Shown piece by piece: positions 26,865-36,060 of a stretch of DNA of 64,000 bases (the stretch's first letter is position 1; each line of letters starts with the position of its first letter). Position numbers and translations under genes: made by a program. The stretch lies in the NCBI RefSeq assembly GCF_000686725.1, contig NZ_KK366007.1:186001-250000 (forward strand), in the 5' to 3' direction. This DNA comes from Clostridium akagii DSM 12554. GTDB taxonomy: Bacteria > Bacillota > Clostridia > Clostridiales > Clostridiaceae. The notes below the pieces were generated by a model. That model saw only the letters and a program-made list of their open reading frames with translations, had not been told where the DNA came from and did not search any database.

Positions 26865-27293
26865 ATGAAAGTTAGTGAAATTATGACGAAAAGTGTTGCT
26901 AGTTTAAATACCGATGATACTGTTGAGAGAGCTGCACAGGTTATGGTTGAACACAACGTTGGTTCTGTACCTGTATGTAGTGGTGAAAATGTAGTTGGAA
27001 TAATTACTGACAGGGATATAACACTAAGAACTGTTGCAAAAGGTGAAAATCCAAGAACACAAATTGTACGTGAAATAATGTCTTCTAACCCAGTGGTTAT
27101 TGATCCTGAGATGGATGCACATGATGCTGCTAGGATAATGGGTGAAAGACAAATAAGAAGACTACCAGTGGCACAAAATGAAAAGTTAGTTGGGTTTGTT
27201 TCTCTTGGTGACATAGCTACGGATCCTAAACTTAAAGATGATGCTGAAGGAACACTTTCTGGAGTGTCTGAGCCATGTACACCAGTGATTTAA
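26865..27293 (+). CDS. CBS-domain pair protein
   Basis: The 142-residue cytosolic protein consists of two CBS domains: VSEIMTKSVASLNTDDTVERAA with VVGIITDRDI, and VREIMSSNPVVIDPEMDAHDAA with LVGFVSLGDIA. Such Bateman modules bind adenosyl nucleotides. Stand-alone versions like B. subtilis YhcV/YrbF types have no defined partner. It has a strong AGGAGGTG site. Its stop is followed after four bases by an AAGTGACAA-family hairpin. Confidence 0.88.
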   Translation: MKVSEIMTKSVASLNTDDTVERAAQVMVEHNVGSVPVCSGENVVGIITDRDITLRTVAKGENPRTQIVREIMSSNPVVIDPEMDAHDAARIMGERQIRRLPVAQNEKLVGFVSLGDIATDPKLKDDAEGTLSGVSEPCTPVI

Positions 27294-27297
27294 GTGA

Positions 27298-27325
27298 CAA
27301 GTGACAAGTTGAAACTTGTCACTTG
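27298..27325. terminator. Perfect 13-bp hairpin of the AAGTGACAA family
   Basis: CAAGTGACAAGTT (27298-27310) and its complement (27313-27325) form a perfect stem with a two-base spacer. A further GTGACAA copy in tandem precedes it. It lies just after the CBS gene stop and has no strong T run. Confidence 0.65.
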
Positions 27326-27442
27326 AATCTCAAATAGCGTAACTATTTTTCAGGTATTTTGTTAAAACTATAGAAAGTTTTACTATTAACATATAAAGTG
27401 ATATTATTAACATAAATTAACATAGAGATGGGAGAGCTAAGT

Positions 27443-28324
27443 ATGAATAAAGTTAAATTTATTTATAACCCATATTCAGGAGAAAATTCTATTGCAAATA
27501 ACATTGACAAGGTTATTAAAGCACACCAAAAACGTGGATATACTATAATACCATATAGGATAAGTATGCAATTTGGTATAGCACAAGCATTTGAAGACTT
27601 GGATGAGGATTATAAATATATATTAATAGCCGGTGGAGATGGAACAGTTGATAATATAGTTAACTATATGAAAAATAATGAAATAGATTTGCCTATTGCA
27701 ATACTTCCAACGGGTACAGCAAACGATTTTGCAAAGTTTATAAAAATGCCTTTAGATGTAGATAAAGCATGTAAGCAAATATTAAATTCAAAAGTTAAAG
27801 AGGTTGATATAGGCAAGATAAATGACAAATATTTTATAAATGTTGCTAGTATGGGACTTTTTACAGATGTATCACAAAAAACAGATATTAATGTTAAAAA
27901 TACTATAGGTAAGCTTGCATATTATTTAAAGGGTTTAGAACAAATACCTAATTTTAGAAAACTTAGTTTTAAGGTTAAATCAAAAGATAATGAATTTGAC
28001 GGAGATATATATCTGATGCTTGTATTTAATGGACAAACAGCAGGAAACTTAAATTTTGCATATAAAGCATTAATAGATGATGGACTTTTAGATGTAATAA
28101 TAATAAAAGCAAGTAACCCAGTAGATATAATAGGATTGCTTTTTGATATGTTTAATGGAAATCATCTGGATAGAAGTTCTAGTCTTGTTTACTTTAAAAC
28201 AGACGAGCTTACTATAGAGAGCAATGAAAATATAGTAACTGACATTGATGGGGAAAAAGGACCTGATTTTCCACTTAAAATAACTTGCATAAAACATGGA
28301 TTAAAAGTTTTAGGAGTTAAATAA
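27443..28324 (+). CDS. Diacylglycerol/lipid kinase, YegS/BmrU family
   Basis: The protein has 293 residues from ATG 27443 (GGGAGAG upstream); an in-frame start five codons earlier lacks a site. The DAGK catalytic domain shows KFIYNPYSGENS at the N-terminus, the nucleotide loop LIAGGDGTVDNIVNYM, and LPTGTANDFAKFIKMP. The C-terminal beta domain contains VADIDGE-like TDIDGEKGPDFP with the metal and substrate site. It phosphorylates diacylglycerol or a related lipid at the membrane surface, probably to recycle it into phospholipid synthesis. Confidence 0.88.
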   Translation: MNKVKFIYNPYSGENSIANNIDKVIKAHQKRGYTIIPYRISMQFGIAQAFEDLDEDYKYILIAGGDGTVDNIVNYMKNNEIDLPIAILPTGTANDFAKFIKMPLDVDKACKQILNSKVKEVDIGKINDKYFINVASMGLFTDVSQKTDINVKNTIGKLAYYLKGLEQIPNFRKLSFKVKSKDNEFDGDIYLMLVFNGQTAGNLNFAYKALIDDGLLDVIIIKASNPVDIIGLLFDMFNGNHLDRSSSLVYFKTDELTIESNENIVTDIDGEKGPDFPLKITCIKHGLKVLGVK

Positions 28325-28383
28325 GAATAAATTGCATTTGGTTTTAATATTAATAAGTAATAAAAAGTTCAAGGAGATATAAA

Positions 28384-29064
28384 ATGCTTCTTTATACATA
28401 TATAATCTTATTAGTAATTACCAGTATAGGAATTTTAGTAGGAATAAAATTATCTTTAAGAGTACCAAATAAAATTAAAATTATAAGTAGCATATCATTA
28501 GTAATCTTGTTATTAAGATACATATCGCTTTTTATAATGATTTTTCAAGAAAATATAAAATATATGTACATGCTAGAATCATTCTATTTTTTATATTTTG
28601 TTTGTATACCAATATTTGGGGTAATATGTTTGTACATTTTATTGAGAAATGATAATATAAATTTTAAATATGTAGTGCTGATCTCTTTTTTATACATTAT
28701 TATGTACTTTATATGGGTATTAAGAGCTTCTGTAAAGATTATATTGATGAATAATTACAACTTGGGGTATGCCATGAATTTGAAAAATAATCTTTGGTAT
28801 GTGGATATCATATACCTTTTTATAAATGTGGCTTTTTTGATTGTAACTGTTAATATTTTTAACAAAGATAGATCAGATAAAGTTGGAGGTACCCTTATTA
28901 TTTTTGCTTCATTGTTTACCATTGTAATAATAATGCTTCCATATTTATTTAATAATATTATTCCACAATATTGCATGGGAGAATTAATTTGGGTTATTGC
29001 ATTAGATTACTGCCTCTCAAAAACAGTAAAGCGACCAGGAAAAAGAGTTAAAAGTGGCAAGTGA
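28384..29064 (+). CDS. Hypothetical protein with about seven membrane helices
   Basis: The 226-residue protein is strongly hydrophobic, with segments spaced like a seven-helix sensor input domain (LLYTYIILLVITSIGILVG; SLVILLLRYISLFIMIF; FYFLYFVCIPIFGVICLYIL; VVLISFLYIIMYFIWVL; YLFINVAFLIVTVNIF; LIIFASLFTIVIIMLPYLF; LIWVIALDYCL) and a basic C-terminus. It resembles 7TM histidine-kinase input regions but carries no kinase or output domain. It follows the lipid kinase by 59 bp and may be co-transcribed. The stop codon (AAG TGA) lies in an AAGTGACAA element. Confidence 0.6.
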   Translation: MLLYTYIILLVITSIGILVGIKLSLRVPNKIKIISSISLVILLLRYISLFIMIFQENIKYMYMLESFYFLYFVCIPIFGVICLYILLRNDNINFKYVVLISFLYIIMYFIWVLRASVKIILMNNYNLGYAMNLKNNLWYVDIIYLFINVAFLIVTVNIFNKDRSDKVGGTLIIFASLFTIVIIMLPYLFNNIIPQYCMGELIWVIALDYCLSKTVKRPGKRVKSGK

Positions 29065-29163
29065 CAAATTAAAAAAAGGAATGGAATTAGAATTGTTCAA
29101 ATCTAATTGCATTCCTTGATTTTTATGCGTTAGGAGAAAAATCATCCATAGCTTGTCACTTGC
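29057..29163. repeat. AAGTGACAA-family element flanking an inner terminator
   Basis: GCAAGTGACAA (29057-29067) and TTGTCACTTGC (29153-29163) are inverted outer arms. Between them GGAATGGAATTAGA (29078-29091) pairs with TCTAATTGCATTCC (29102-29115) as a terminator followed by a T-rich stretch. On the minus strand the right arm continues GATGATTTTTCTCC, matching the palindrome at 7997-8059. It separates two convergent genes. Confidence 0.7.
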
Positions 29164-29196
29164 TTACTACTTATAACTTAACTCCAGTAGTTGCGT

Positions 29197-31047
29197 CTAA
29201 GATCTTCTACTATTATGTCCATTAGATCTATGATGGTGTCTTAATCTTGATGAATCGGAAATAATGCAATTAGGACCTCCGCCAATAAGATCTTCTCTAT
29301 GGGCAGAAATAAGAGCCTCTTTAACTAATTTATAGTTTTCTGGTTTGGAAAATTGAAGTAGAGCTCTCTGCATATTTTTTTCATGTTGCTTGTGGGGACT
29401 ATAAACGGCTTCTTCAGTAAATGGATCAATTCCAGTGTAATACATTGTGGTAGAAAGACTTCCTGGAGTTGGATAAAAGTCTTGAACCTGTTCTGGGGTA
29501 TAACCCATTTTTTTAATATATAGCGATAATTCTATGGCAGCGTCTAAATCACTTCCGGGATGACTTGACATAAGGTAAGGTACAAGAAATTGATTCATAC
29601 CTAAACGTTTATTTATTTCAGAATACTTTTTTACAAAACTATCATAAACAGCTTTATTTGGTTTTCCCATTTTACTTAGTACCTTATTACTTACATGTTC
29701 AGGTGCTACTTTTAGTTGACCACTTATATGATATTTACATAATTCCTCAAAAAAATCAGTGTTCTTATCATACATCAAATAATCGTATCTTATTCCAGAA
29801 CGAATAAACACTTTTTTAACCTTTGGGATTTCTCTTAATTTTCTTAAGAGTGATAAATATTCTGAGTGATCTACTTTAAGATTTTTGCAAGGCTCAGGGA
29901 AAAGACATTGCTTTGTTTTGCACACTCCACGCTGAAGTTGTTCATCACATGATACATGCCTGAAATTTGCAGTTGGACCACCAACGTCATGAATATATCC
30001 TTTAAAGTCACGGTATTCAGTCATTAGTTTAGCTTCTGTAACTATAGAATCTTGACTTCTATGTTGTATTGTTCTTCCTTGATGAAAGGTCAATGCACAG
30101 AAGGAGCACCCACCATAACATCCTCTATGGCTTGTTATAGAAAATTTAACTTCTTTTAAAGCAGGTATTCCACCACTAGCCTCATATATTGGATGATAGG
30201 TTCTTGTATATGGCAAGTTATACACTTCATCCATTTCATTTTCAGTAAGTGGTGATTGAGGAGGATTCTGAACTACATACCTATCACCATGTTTTTGAAT
30301 AATAGTTTTCCCGATTAAAGCGTCTTGTTCCATGGACTGAAGCTTATAGGAATTTGAATAAGCCTTTTTATTTTGGGAAACTTCTTCATAAGAAGGTGTC
30401 TCTACATAATCATGCAAATCACTTATATCAGAAGTTATATACTCTGTTCCACAAATATTTGTCATAGATTTTATATCCATTCCATATTTAAATAAATTTG
30501 CAATTTGAATAGTAGTTTTTTCACCCATACCATAGGATAGAAGGTCGGCTTTTGAGTCAATAAGTATGCTTCTTCTAACCTTATCTGACCAGTAATCGTA
30601 GTGGGCGAATCGTCTAAGACTTGCTTCAATACCACCTATAATTATTGGAACATCATTATAGGCTTCTCTTGCTCTATTGCAGTATACAATCACAGCTCTA
30701 TCAGGTCTGTGATCAGCTTCACCACCAGGTGAATAAAAGTCATCGTGCCTTTTTTTCCTTGCAGCAGTGTAATGATTCACCATTGAATCAATATTTCCTG
30801 AATTAATAAAAAATGCATATTTAGGTTTTCCTAAAATCTTAAAAGCGTCAGCATTATGCCAATCTGGTTGAGGAATTATGCCTACAGAAAATCCCTCACT
30901 TTCAAGAACTCTACCAATTATTGCTGTGCCAAAGGAAGGGTGATCAACGTATGCATCACCTGTTATTATAATAAAATCAAGTTGATTAATTCCTCTTTCT
31001 TGTAAATCTTCTTTGCTTATAGGCAAAAAAATGTTTTTTTCTCTCAT
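29197..31047 (-). CDS. YgiQ family radical SAM protein (UPF0313)
   Basis: The protein has 616 residues. An N-terminal cobalamin-binding-like Rossmann domain ([37 protein letters not shown]) is followed by the radical SAM core, with the [4Fe-4S] CxxxCxxC at 310-317 in [12 protein letters not shown] Cys-rich insert follows ([15 protein letters not shown]), then the family's C-terminal [14 protein letters not shown]. Members are widespread and have no established reaction. A strong AGGAG site precedes ATG 31047. It is monocistronic and does not appear to belong to the cysteine genes opposite. Confidence 0.92.
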   Translation of the reverse strand: MREKNIFLPISKEDLQERGINQLDFIIITGDAYVDHPSFGTAIIGRVLESEGFSVGIIPQPDWHNADAFKILGKPKYAFFINSGNIDSMVNHYTAARKKRHDDFYSPGGEADHRPDRAVIVYCNRAREAYNDVPIIIGGIEASLRRFAHYDYWSDKVRRSILIDSKADLLSYGMGEKTTIQIANLFKYGMDIKSMTNICGTEYITSDISDLHDYVETPSYEEVSQNKKAYSNSYKLQSMEQDALIGKTIIQKHGDRYVVQNPPQSPLTENEMDEVYNLPYTRTYHPIYEASGGIPALKEVKFSITSHRGCYGGCSFCALTFHQGRTIQHRSQDSIVTEAKLMTEYRDFKGYIHDVGGPTANFRHVSCDEQLQRGVCKTKQCLFPEPCKNLKVDHSEYLSLLRKLREIPKVKKVFIRSGIRYDYLMYDKNTDFFEELCKYHISGQLKVAPEHVSNKVLSKMGKPNKAVYDSFVKKYSEINKRLGMNQFLVPYLMSSHPGSDLDAAIELSLYIKKMGYTPEQVQDFYPTPGSLSTTMYYTGIDPFTEEAVYSPHKQHEKNMQRALLQFSKPENYKLVKEALISAHREDLIGGGPNCIISDSSRLRHHHRSNGHNSRRS

Positions 31048-31256
31048 ATTTAAGCTCTCCTATTTAAGACTAGTTATTGTCGTTGCTATCTAGTAATATT
31101 AACATAATAAATGATAAATATAAACAGAGTTCTTGGGATGAGGCATAGTTTTTATATGGTCTAGCTTTTAAAAACCCTTATTTATGGAATTAAAATCTCT
31201 CCAGTTATAGTATAAATGTTAAGTACTGGGACAATTCGAAAAAATAAAAAATACTG

Positions 31257-31284
31257 TTGACAAAAAATCCATATAGAATATAAT
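31257..31284 (+). promoter_or_regulatory. Promoter of the cysE operon
   Basis: TTGACA (31257-31262) and TATAAT (31279-31284) are separated by 16 bp, a near-consensus vegetative promoter. It lies directly upstream of the T-box leader. Confidence 0.75.
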
Positions 31285-31299
31285 ATTATTAAGAATACA

Positions 31300-31560
31300 G
31301 AGTAAATCACTTGGAAATACGTTGAAAAAGGAAAGTATCTTAAATGAAATTTACAGAGAGAGAATCGGAAGCTGGAAAGATTCTTAAAGGAAATTTATGA
31401 GAAGTGCCCTTTGGAGTAATATCTTTGAATTAAGTAAAAGATATCGGGAGAGCCCGTTATAGCGGCTGAACATATATGTGTTTGTAGCTTTGATTATATT
31501 AGAGTGGATGCTGGGCTTAAGTGACTTCGTCTCTATAGAGACGGGGATTTTTTTATTTTT
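31300..31560 (+). promoter_or_regulatory. T-box riboswitch, cysteine-specific, upstream of cysE
   Basis: Stem I contains AGAGAATCGGAAGCTGG-type loops, and the specifier loop GAAGTGCCC holds codon TGC (Cys) at 31405-31407. The T-box core is TTAGAGTGGATGC near 31499-31511. Its TGGA would pair with the TCCA end of tRNA-Cys, whose discriminator is U, so both contacts agree. A terminator hairpin GTCTC/GAGAC with a long T run ends the leader near 31560. Confidence 0.9.
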
Positions 31561-31600
31561 TGTACTTTACAAATATTGAGAAATTTATGAGGTGAGGTTA

Positions 31601-32158
31601 GTGTTTAAAAATTTAATATATGATTTAGATAGAATAATTGAAAACGACCCTGCTGCTAGAAATAGGTTTGAGGTTTTTTTATTATATCCAAGTGTTCATG
31701 CTATTCTTTGGCATAGAATGGCTCATCCTTTTTATAAGGCAAAAATGTTTTTTATGGCAAGGCTTATTTCTCAGGTTGGAAGATTTTTTACTGGTATAGA
31801 AATTCATCCCGGTGCTACTATAGGTAATGGGTTATTCATTGATCATGGTATGGGAGTTGTAATTGGAGAAACAGCTGAAGTTGGAAACAATGTAACAATA
31901 TATCATGGGGTAACATTAGGCGGTAGAGGCAAGGAAAAAGGTAAAAAAAGGCATCCTACAGTTGGTAATAACGTTTTAATTGGCAGTGGAGCTAAAATAC
32001 TTGGACCTGTGAAAATTGGAGACAATGCAAAGGTTGGAGCAAATGCAGTTGTTTTATCTGACGTACCTAGTGGAACTACTGCAGTTGGAATACCAGCAAG
32101 GATAGTAGAAAAAAAACAAGATAAAAATGTGATAGATATGGTAGATTTTTTAAGATGA
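31601..32158 (+). CDS. cysE: Serine O-acetyltransferase
   Basis: It makes O-acetylserine from serine and acetyl-CoA (EC 2.3.1.30), the first step of cysteine synthesis. I place the start at GTG 31601 ([14 protein letters not shown]) because GAGGTGAGG lies just upstream; this gives 185 residues. This is the short form lacking the long N-terminal domain of enteric CysE. The left-handed beta-helix hexapeptide repeats contain [39 protein letters not shown] and the C-terminal GIPARIV. It is regulated by the Cys T-box and overlaps queG by four bases. Confidence 0.93.
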   Translation: MFKNLIYDLDRIIENDPAARNRFEVFLLYPSVHAILWHRMAHPFYKAKMFFMARLISQVGRFFTGIEIHPGATIGNGLFIDHGMGVVIGETAEVGNNVTIYHGVTLGGRGKEKGKKRHPTVGNNVLIGSGAKILGPVKIGDNAKVGANAVVLSDVPSGTTAVGIPARIVEKKQDKNVIDMVDFLR

Positions 32159-33138
32159 GTAAGAAATCAGAGATTATAGATTTCTGCAATGAATTAGGAC
32201 TTTCTGAAGTTGGTTTTTGTAAATGCCAGATATTTGATGAATCACAGACATTTTTTAAAAAGAGAAAAGAATTAAATCTTGAAAATGAGTTTGAGGAGGA
32301 GAATATTTATAAAAGAATAAATCCAAAACTTTATATGGAGGAAGGCAAGACGATTATGTCTATTGCCTTTCCTTATTTGTTTAATAAGAAAGTAAAGGAA
32401 GAGTTATATTTTTCGCTATATACAAGAGGGCGTGACTATCATAAAGTTGTGTCAGAATATTTGAGTAAAGTGTGCAATTTCATAGAAGAAGGTTTAGGTG
32501 GAAAAGCAATATATTTTGTTGATAGTAATGCTCTACCTGAAAGATATATTGCATTAAAGAGTGGAGTAGGGTTTGTAGGTAAAAATAATATGATTATTAA
32601 CAAAAGGTATGGTTCATATACTTTTCTTGGAGAAATTATAATGGATTTAGATATTAAACCTGATGAATTAGTAACTGGTAAATGTGGTAAATGTGAAAAA
32701 TGTTTGAATGCATGTCCGACGAAGTCAATTTCAGAAAAGAAATGTGATCCCAATGTTTGTTTATCATATATAACACAAAAAAAGCATATTGATGAGGAGT
32801 ATTTTCATAAGTTTAAAGGAAGATTATTTGGTTGTGACACTTGCCAGGATGTATGCCCATTTAACCGAATTATAGATTACTCAAATTTAGAGGAGCTACG
32901 GCCATTTGAATTTATGGATAAGATTAATATAAATGAGCTAGCTAACATAGATAATTTGATATTTAAAGCTAAGTATGCTTTAACCTCATCTGGCTGGAGA
33001 GGTAAAAATATCATTCAAAGGAATGCAATAATTAACTTATTAACTAATAAAGAAATTATAAGCATGGACAATTTTCGCACAAATTCCACCTATGTAGAGG
33101 AGTATTACCATAGACTTTTAAAATACAATAAATTATAA
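32155..33138 (+). CDS. queG: Epoxyqueuosine reductase
   Basis: A cobalamin-dependent enzyme that reduces epoxyqueuosine to queuosine in tRNA, 327 residues. Two ferredoxin-type motifs are visible: [17 protein letters not shown] and [12 protein letters not shown]. The catalytic Asp lies in [20 protein letters not shown]. The C-terminal HEAT-like extension seen in longer homologues is nearly absent. The start ATG overlaps the cysE stop (ATGA), so it is translated from the T-box-controlled transcript although it has no obvious link to cysteine. Confidence 0.92.
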   Translation: MSKKSEIIDFCNELGLSEVGFCKCQIFDESQTFFKKRKELNLENEFEEENIYKRINPKLYMEEGKTIMSIAFPYLFNKKVKEELYFSLYTRGRDYHKVVSEYLSKVCNFIEEGLGGKAIYFVDSNALPERYIALKSGVGFVGKNNMIINKRYGSYTFLGEIIMDLDIKPDELVTGKCGKCEKCLNACPTKSISEKKCDPNVCLSYITQKKHIDEEYFHKFKGRLFGCDTCQDVCPFNRIIDYSNLEELRPFEFMDKININELANIDNLIFKAKYALTSSGWRGKNIIQRNAIINLLTNKEIISMDNFRTNSTYVEEYYHRLLKYNKL

Positions 33139-33191
33139 TAGGATAGTATATGGTATTTTTAAACATTATATTCTTGAAGGACGTGATTTAG

Positions 33192-33899
33192 GTGATAATT
33201 TCACCAAGATTTGTAAAGATAATAGAATCCTGCCCACAGGGGGTTGTTAGAGCTTTTTCTACATGGTTTCTAAATCATTTAAATAATAAATATGCAAAAA
33301 TACATGTTACTGGTGAAGAAAATTTGGCAGATAAAGATGGAGCAGTAATTTTTATATGTAATCATTTAAGTAATTCTGACGCCATTGTTTTATGGAGGGT
33401 TTTAAAAAAATGGGACCCAACCTTTGTAGCTGGGGTTAAATTAAATGAAAACCCAGTAACGTATTTAGGCATGGTAGTGGTAAAGGTGACTCCTTTAATA
33501 CCTAACTCAGCAGATAAGTCAGGAATGGCAAAGATTGTAAAGCTACTTAAAAGTGGAGAAAGTGTATTGATGTTCCCAGAAGGAACTAGGAGTAGGCAAA
33601 AAACGTTAATTAAGGCAAAGCCAGGTATAAGTTTATTTGCGAGGATGAGCAAGGCAAAGATTGTACCTATAGGTATGCATGGTACGGAAAAACTTCTTCC
33701 AATTAGTGAGGATGGGGAAATGGGTAGTGAGACTTTTCATCATGCAGATGTTTATGTAAATATAGGTAAGCCTTTTGAAATAGCTGTAAAAAACGAGGAT
33801 GAAGACAGAAAGGTTTATGAGGAAAGAGCAACAGAAGAAGCAATGAAAAAAATTGCTGAACTTTTACCAGAGGAGTATAGAGGAGTATACAATAAATAA
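33192..33899 (+). CDS. plsC: 1-acyl-sn-glycerol-3-phosphate acyltransferase
   Basis: A membrane-associated acyltransferase making phosphatidic acid (EC 2.3.1.51), 235 residues. The catalytic motif H-x4-D appears in ICNHLSNSDAIVLW, and the acceptor motif in MFPEGTRSRQKTL. Later PIGMHGTEKLLP follows. The start is GTG 33192 with GGACGTG upstream. It lies 53 bp after queG and 14 bp before nth, probably one operon. Confidence 0.9.
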   Translation: MIISPRFVKIIESCPQGVVRAFSTWFLNHLNNKYAKIHVTGEENLADKDGAVIFICNHLSNSDAIVLWRVLKKWDPTFVAGVKLNENPVTYLGMVVVKVTPLIPNSADKSGMAKIVKLLKSGESVLMFPEGTRSRQKTLIKAKPGISLFARMSKAKIVPIGMHGTEKLLPISEDGEMGSETFHHADVYVNIGKPFEIAVKNEDEDRKVYEERATEEAMKKIAELLPEEYRGVYNK

Positions 33900-33913
33900 G
33901 GCTTGGTGATAAA

Positions 33914-34546
33914 TTGAAAAAAAAAGATATAAAGAGCACATTAGATATTTTAAGTAAGGTTTATAGTGATGCTGAATGTGCATTAAATTTTAAATCAGCA
34001 TATGAACTTCTTATTGCAACAATTTTATCTGCACAATGTACAGATGTTAGAGTAAATTTGGTTACAGAAAAATTATTTAAGAAATATAATACTCCTGAAA
34101 CCATGGTGGAATTAAGCGATGTTGAGCTTCAAGAAAAAATACATTCTTGTGGTTTTTACAGAAATAAGGCTAAAAATATTTTGGCAACATCCAGAAAACT
34201 CCTGATGGAATACAGTGGAGTTGTACCAGACACTATGGAAGAACTCATAATGCTTCCAGGGGTAGGTAGAAAAACTGCAAATGTAGTTATGTCAAATGCG
34301 TTTAATATACCAGCGATAGCAGTTGATACACACGTATTTAGAGTATCAAAGAGGATTGGACTTGCGTCTGGAGATAATCCTTTAAAGGTGGAAATGGAAC
34401 TTATGAAGGCTATTCCTAAAGATATGTGGAGTAGAGCTCATCATTTTTTAATATGGCACGGAAGAAAAATATGCAAGTCAAGAAAGCCAGAGTGTGGGAT
34501 CTGCCCTATTAGTGAGTATTGCGCTTATTATAAACAAATTTCTTAG
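33914..34546 (+). CDS. nth: Endonuclease III
   Basis: A DNA glycosylase/AP lyase that removes oxidised pyrimidines, 210 residues, TTG start with GGTG upstream. The helix-hairpin-helix LPGVGRKTANVVMSNA carries the catalytic Lys, and AVDTHVFRVSKRIGL the catalytic Asp. The C-terminal [4Fe-4S] cluster Cys are in CKSRKPECGICPISEYC. It opens with nine in-frame A after the start codon, a possible slippage site that does not disturb the frame as read. Confidence 0.95.
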   Translation: MKKKDIKSTLDILSKVYSDAECALNFKSAYELLIATILSAQCTDVRVNLVTEKLFKKYNTPETMVELSDVELQEKIHSCGFYRNKAKNILATSRKLLMEYSGVVPDTMEELIMLPGVGRKTANVVMSNAFNIPAIAVDTHVFRVSKRIGLASGDNPLKVEMELMKAIPKDMWSRAHHFLIWHGRKICKSRKPECGICPISEYCAYYKQIS

Positions 34547-34579
34547 TTTCGTATGGAGATTTTTTCTCCACACGAAACT
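34545..34579. terminator. Terminator of the cysE-queG-plsC-nth operon
   Basis: AGTTTCG and TGGAGA pair with TCTCCA and CGAAACT around a short T loop (34545-34579). The left arm includes the last base pairs of nth. Confidence 0.7.
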
Positions 34580-34588
34580 TAAAAATCG

Positions 34589-34644
34589 TTATCCGGGGAC
34601 GTGTCAGCCGTTATACCATAATACGGATGGTATCCATTGGATAA
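34589..34644 (-). other. GC-richer nested inverted repeats, possible terminator or structured RNA
   Basis: TTATCC (34589-34594) pairs with GGATAA (34639-34644), and ATACCAT (34613-34619) pairs with ATGGTAT (34627-34633). The block is markedly GC-richer than its surroundings. On the minus strand it is followed by CGATTTTT, so it could terminate the metallophosphoesterase transcript. Confidence 0.4.
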
Positions 34645-34648
34645 GCAT

Positions 34649-35839
34649 CTAACTGCTAAAAAAATCAACTTGTACTTCCACAATTTCACTTTTAGTTCCA
34701 AGTCTTATTAATGGTCCCCAGGTACCATATCCAGAAGATACGAGAAGCTGATAATTTTTATCTTTTAAGTAACCATAGGAATTATCATAAATTGTTTTGG
34801 TAATCAGATTATTAGGAAAAAATTGTCCATGATGAGTATGCCCGGATAGTTGAAGGTCAATTTGTTCTTTTTCTAAGGGGTCAAGCCTTACCGGCTGATG
34901 ATCTAGAACTATTATGGGCATATTTTTATCTGCTCCATTTAAAATTTCAGTAATATTGTCCCTTCCTTTAGATTTTCTTTTTACACTTAAATCATCCCGC
35001 CCTACCACATAAAAACTATTAGCTATCTTTGCAAAAGAATCTCTTAGCAAGGTAACATTGGCTTTTTTGAAGATATTTATAGTTCCTTCTAGATTTCCAG
35101 CGCCATATTCATGGTTGCCAAGTACAGCATAGGTTCCATATAGTGAACTTAAATTTTTAAGCACTGGAGCTATTATATCTTTTAAATTCTCAGGAGTATT
35201 TTCATCTATCAAATCTCCACAAATGAATATAATATCTGGTTTTAAATTATTTATATTTAAAACCATTTTCTCTAAAGATTTTTTACCAAACCCTGTGCCA
35301 AGATGCACATCTGAAATAAAAACAATATTAAGTTTTGCAAGATTAGTGCATTTTTTATCTATAGTTATATTATATTTTGTAACAATACGATGTCTTCCAA
35401 CATATGTACCATAAATATTAATAATAGCTACTATAATTAATATTGAGAAGCTATTATAATCAACAAGAATTTTATAAAAAATTGAGGTTTTACTAAGCAA
35501 ATGAAAATTTATAATTATTAATCTTGAAATGTTAATTAAAGAAAATACCAATAAAAAATAATAAAATAATCCAAACCAAAAAAAACCTATATTTACAAAC
35601 AATTTTGAAAGTTTATCTTTACAAAGCTTTTTAAACAAAAACCCTATTATATATGAAAAAGTCATTATCCAGAATATTGACCAATATATTAATCTATTAA
35701 TATGAGGATATATATAAGAAAAAGCAAAAAAATTTTGTTTACCAATATAAAAACTTAATAAACTGTATAAAGATAATATTATAATTAATATTATCACAGG
35801 GACAATATAAGATAAATTTTTAAGTTTTTTAGAATTCAT
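34649..35839 (-). CDS. Membrane-anchored metallophosphoesterase
   Basis: The protein has about 396 residues from ATG 35837-35839; the frame opens at a TTG 13 codons earlier without a good site. Four or five membrane helices occupy residues 1-160. They are followed by a cytoplasmic or exposed calcineurin-like domain with FISDVHLGTGFG (D-x-H), ICGDLID (GD), LGNHEYGAG (GNHE), VLDHQP and LSGHTHHGQFFP (GHTH). This matches the YkuE/YaeI-like family whose members act on UDP-diacylglucosamine-type lipids or unknown substrates. Monocistronic. Confidence 0.88.
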   Translation of the reverse strand: MNSKKLKNLSYIVPVIILIIILSLYSLLSFYIGKQNFFAFSYIYPHINRLIYWSIFWIMTFSYIIGFLFKKLCKDKLSKLFVNIGFFWFGLFYYFLLVFSLINISRLIIINFHLLSKTSIFYKILVDYNSFSILIIVAIINIYGTYVGRHRIVTKYNITIDKKCTNLAKLNIVFISDVHLGTGFGKKSLEKMVLNINNLKPDIIFICGDLIDENTPENLKDIIAPVLKNLSSLYGTYAVLGNHEYGAGNLEGTINIFKKANVTLLRDSFAKIANSFYVVGRDDLSVKRKSKGRDNITEILNGADKNMPIIVLDHQPVRLDPLEKEQIDLQLSGHTHHGQFFPNNLITKTIYDNSYGYLKDKNYQLLVSSGYGTWGPLIRLGTKSEIVEVQVDFFSS

Positions 35840-36060
35840 AAATAAAATCACACTCCTAAAATATTCAGCTATGGACAACCATACTTATTATTGCCATAGG
35901 TGATATGTATATATTATATCAGTTTTTAACATTACAGTCAGAAACATTATTAGACTTTAAGTAGGAAAATGTTTATAATATTATCATAAGTTATTGGAAG
36001 AAGTGTACTGCTATTGTAGTGAGATATAGCAGGTTAATTAATTATAGAAGGAGTGCTTAA

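Noticed and set aside
7997-29163. CRISPR-like array from the repeated AAGTGACAA sequences
   Set aside because: Copies are kilobases apart, vary in length and lack regular spacers; no cas genes are present.
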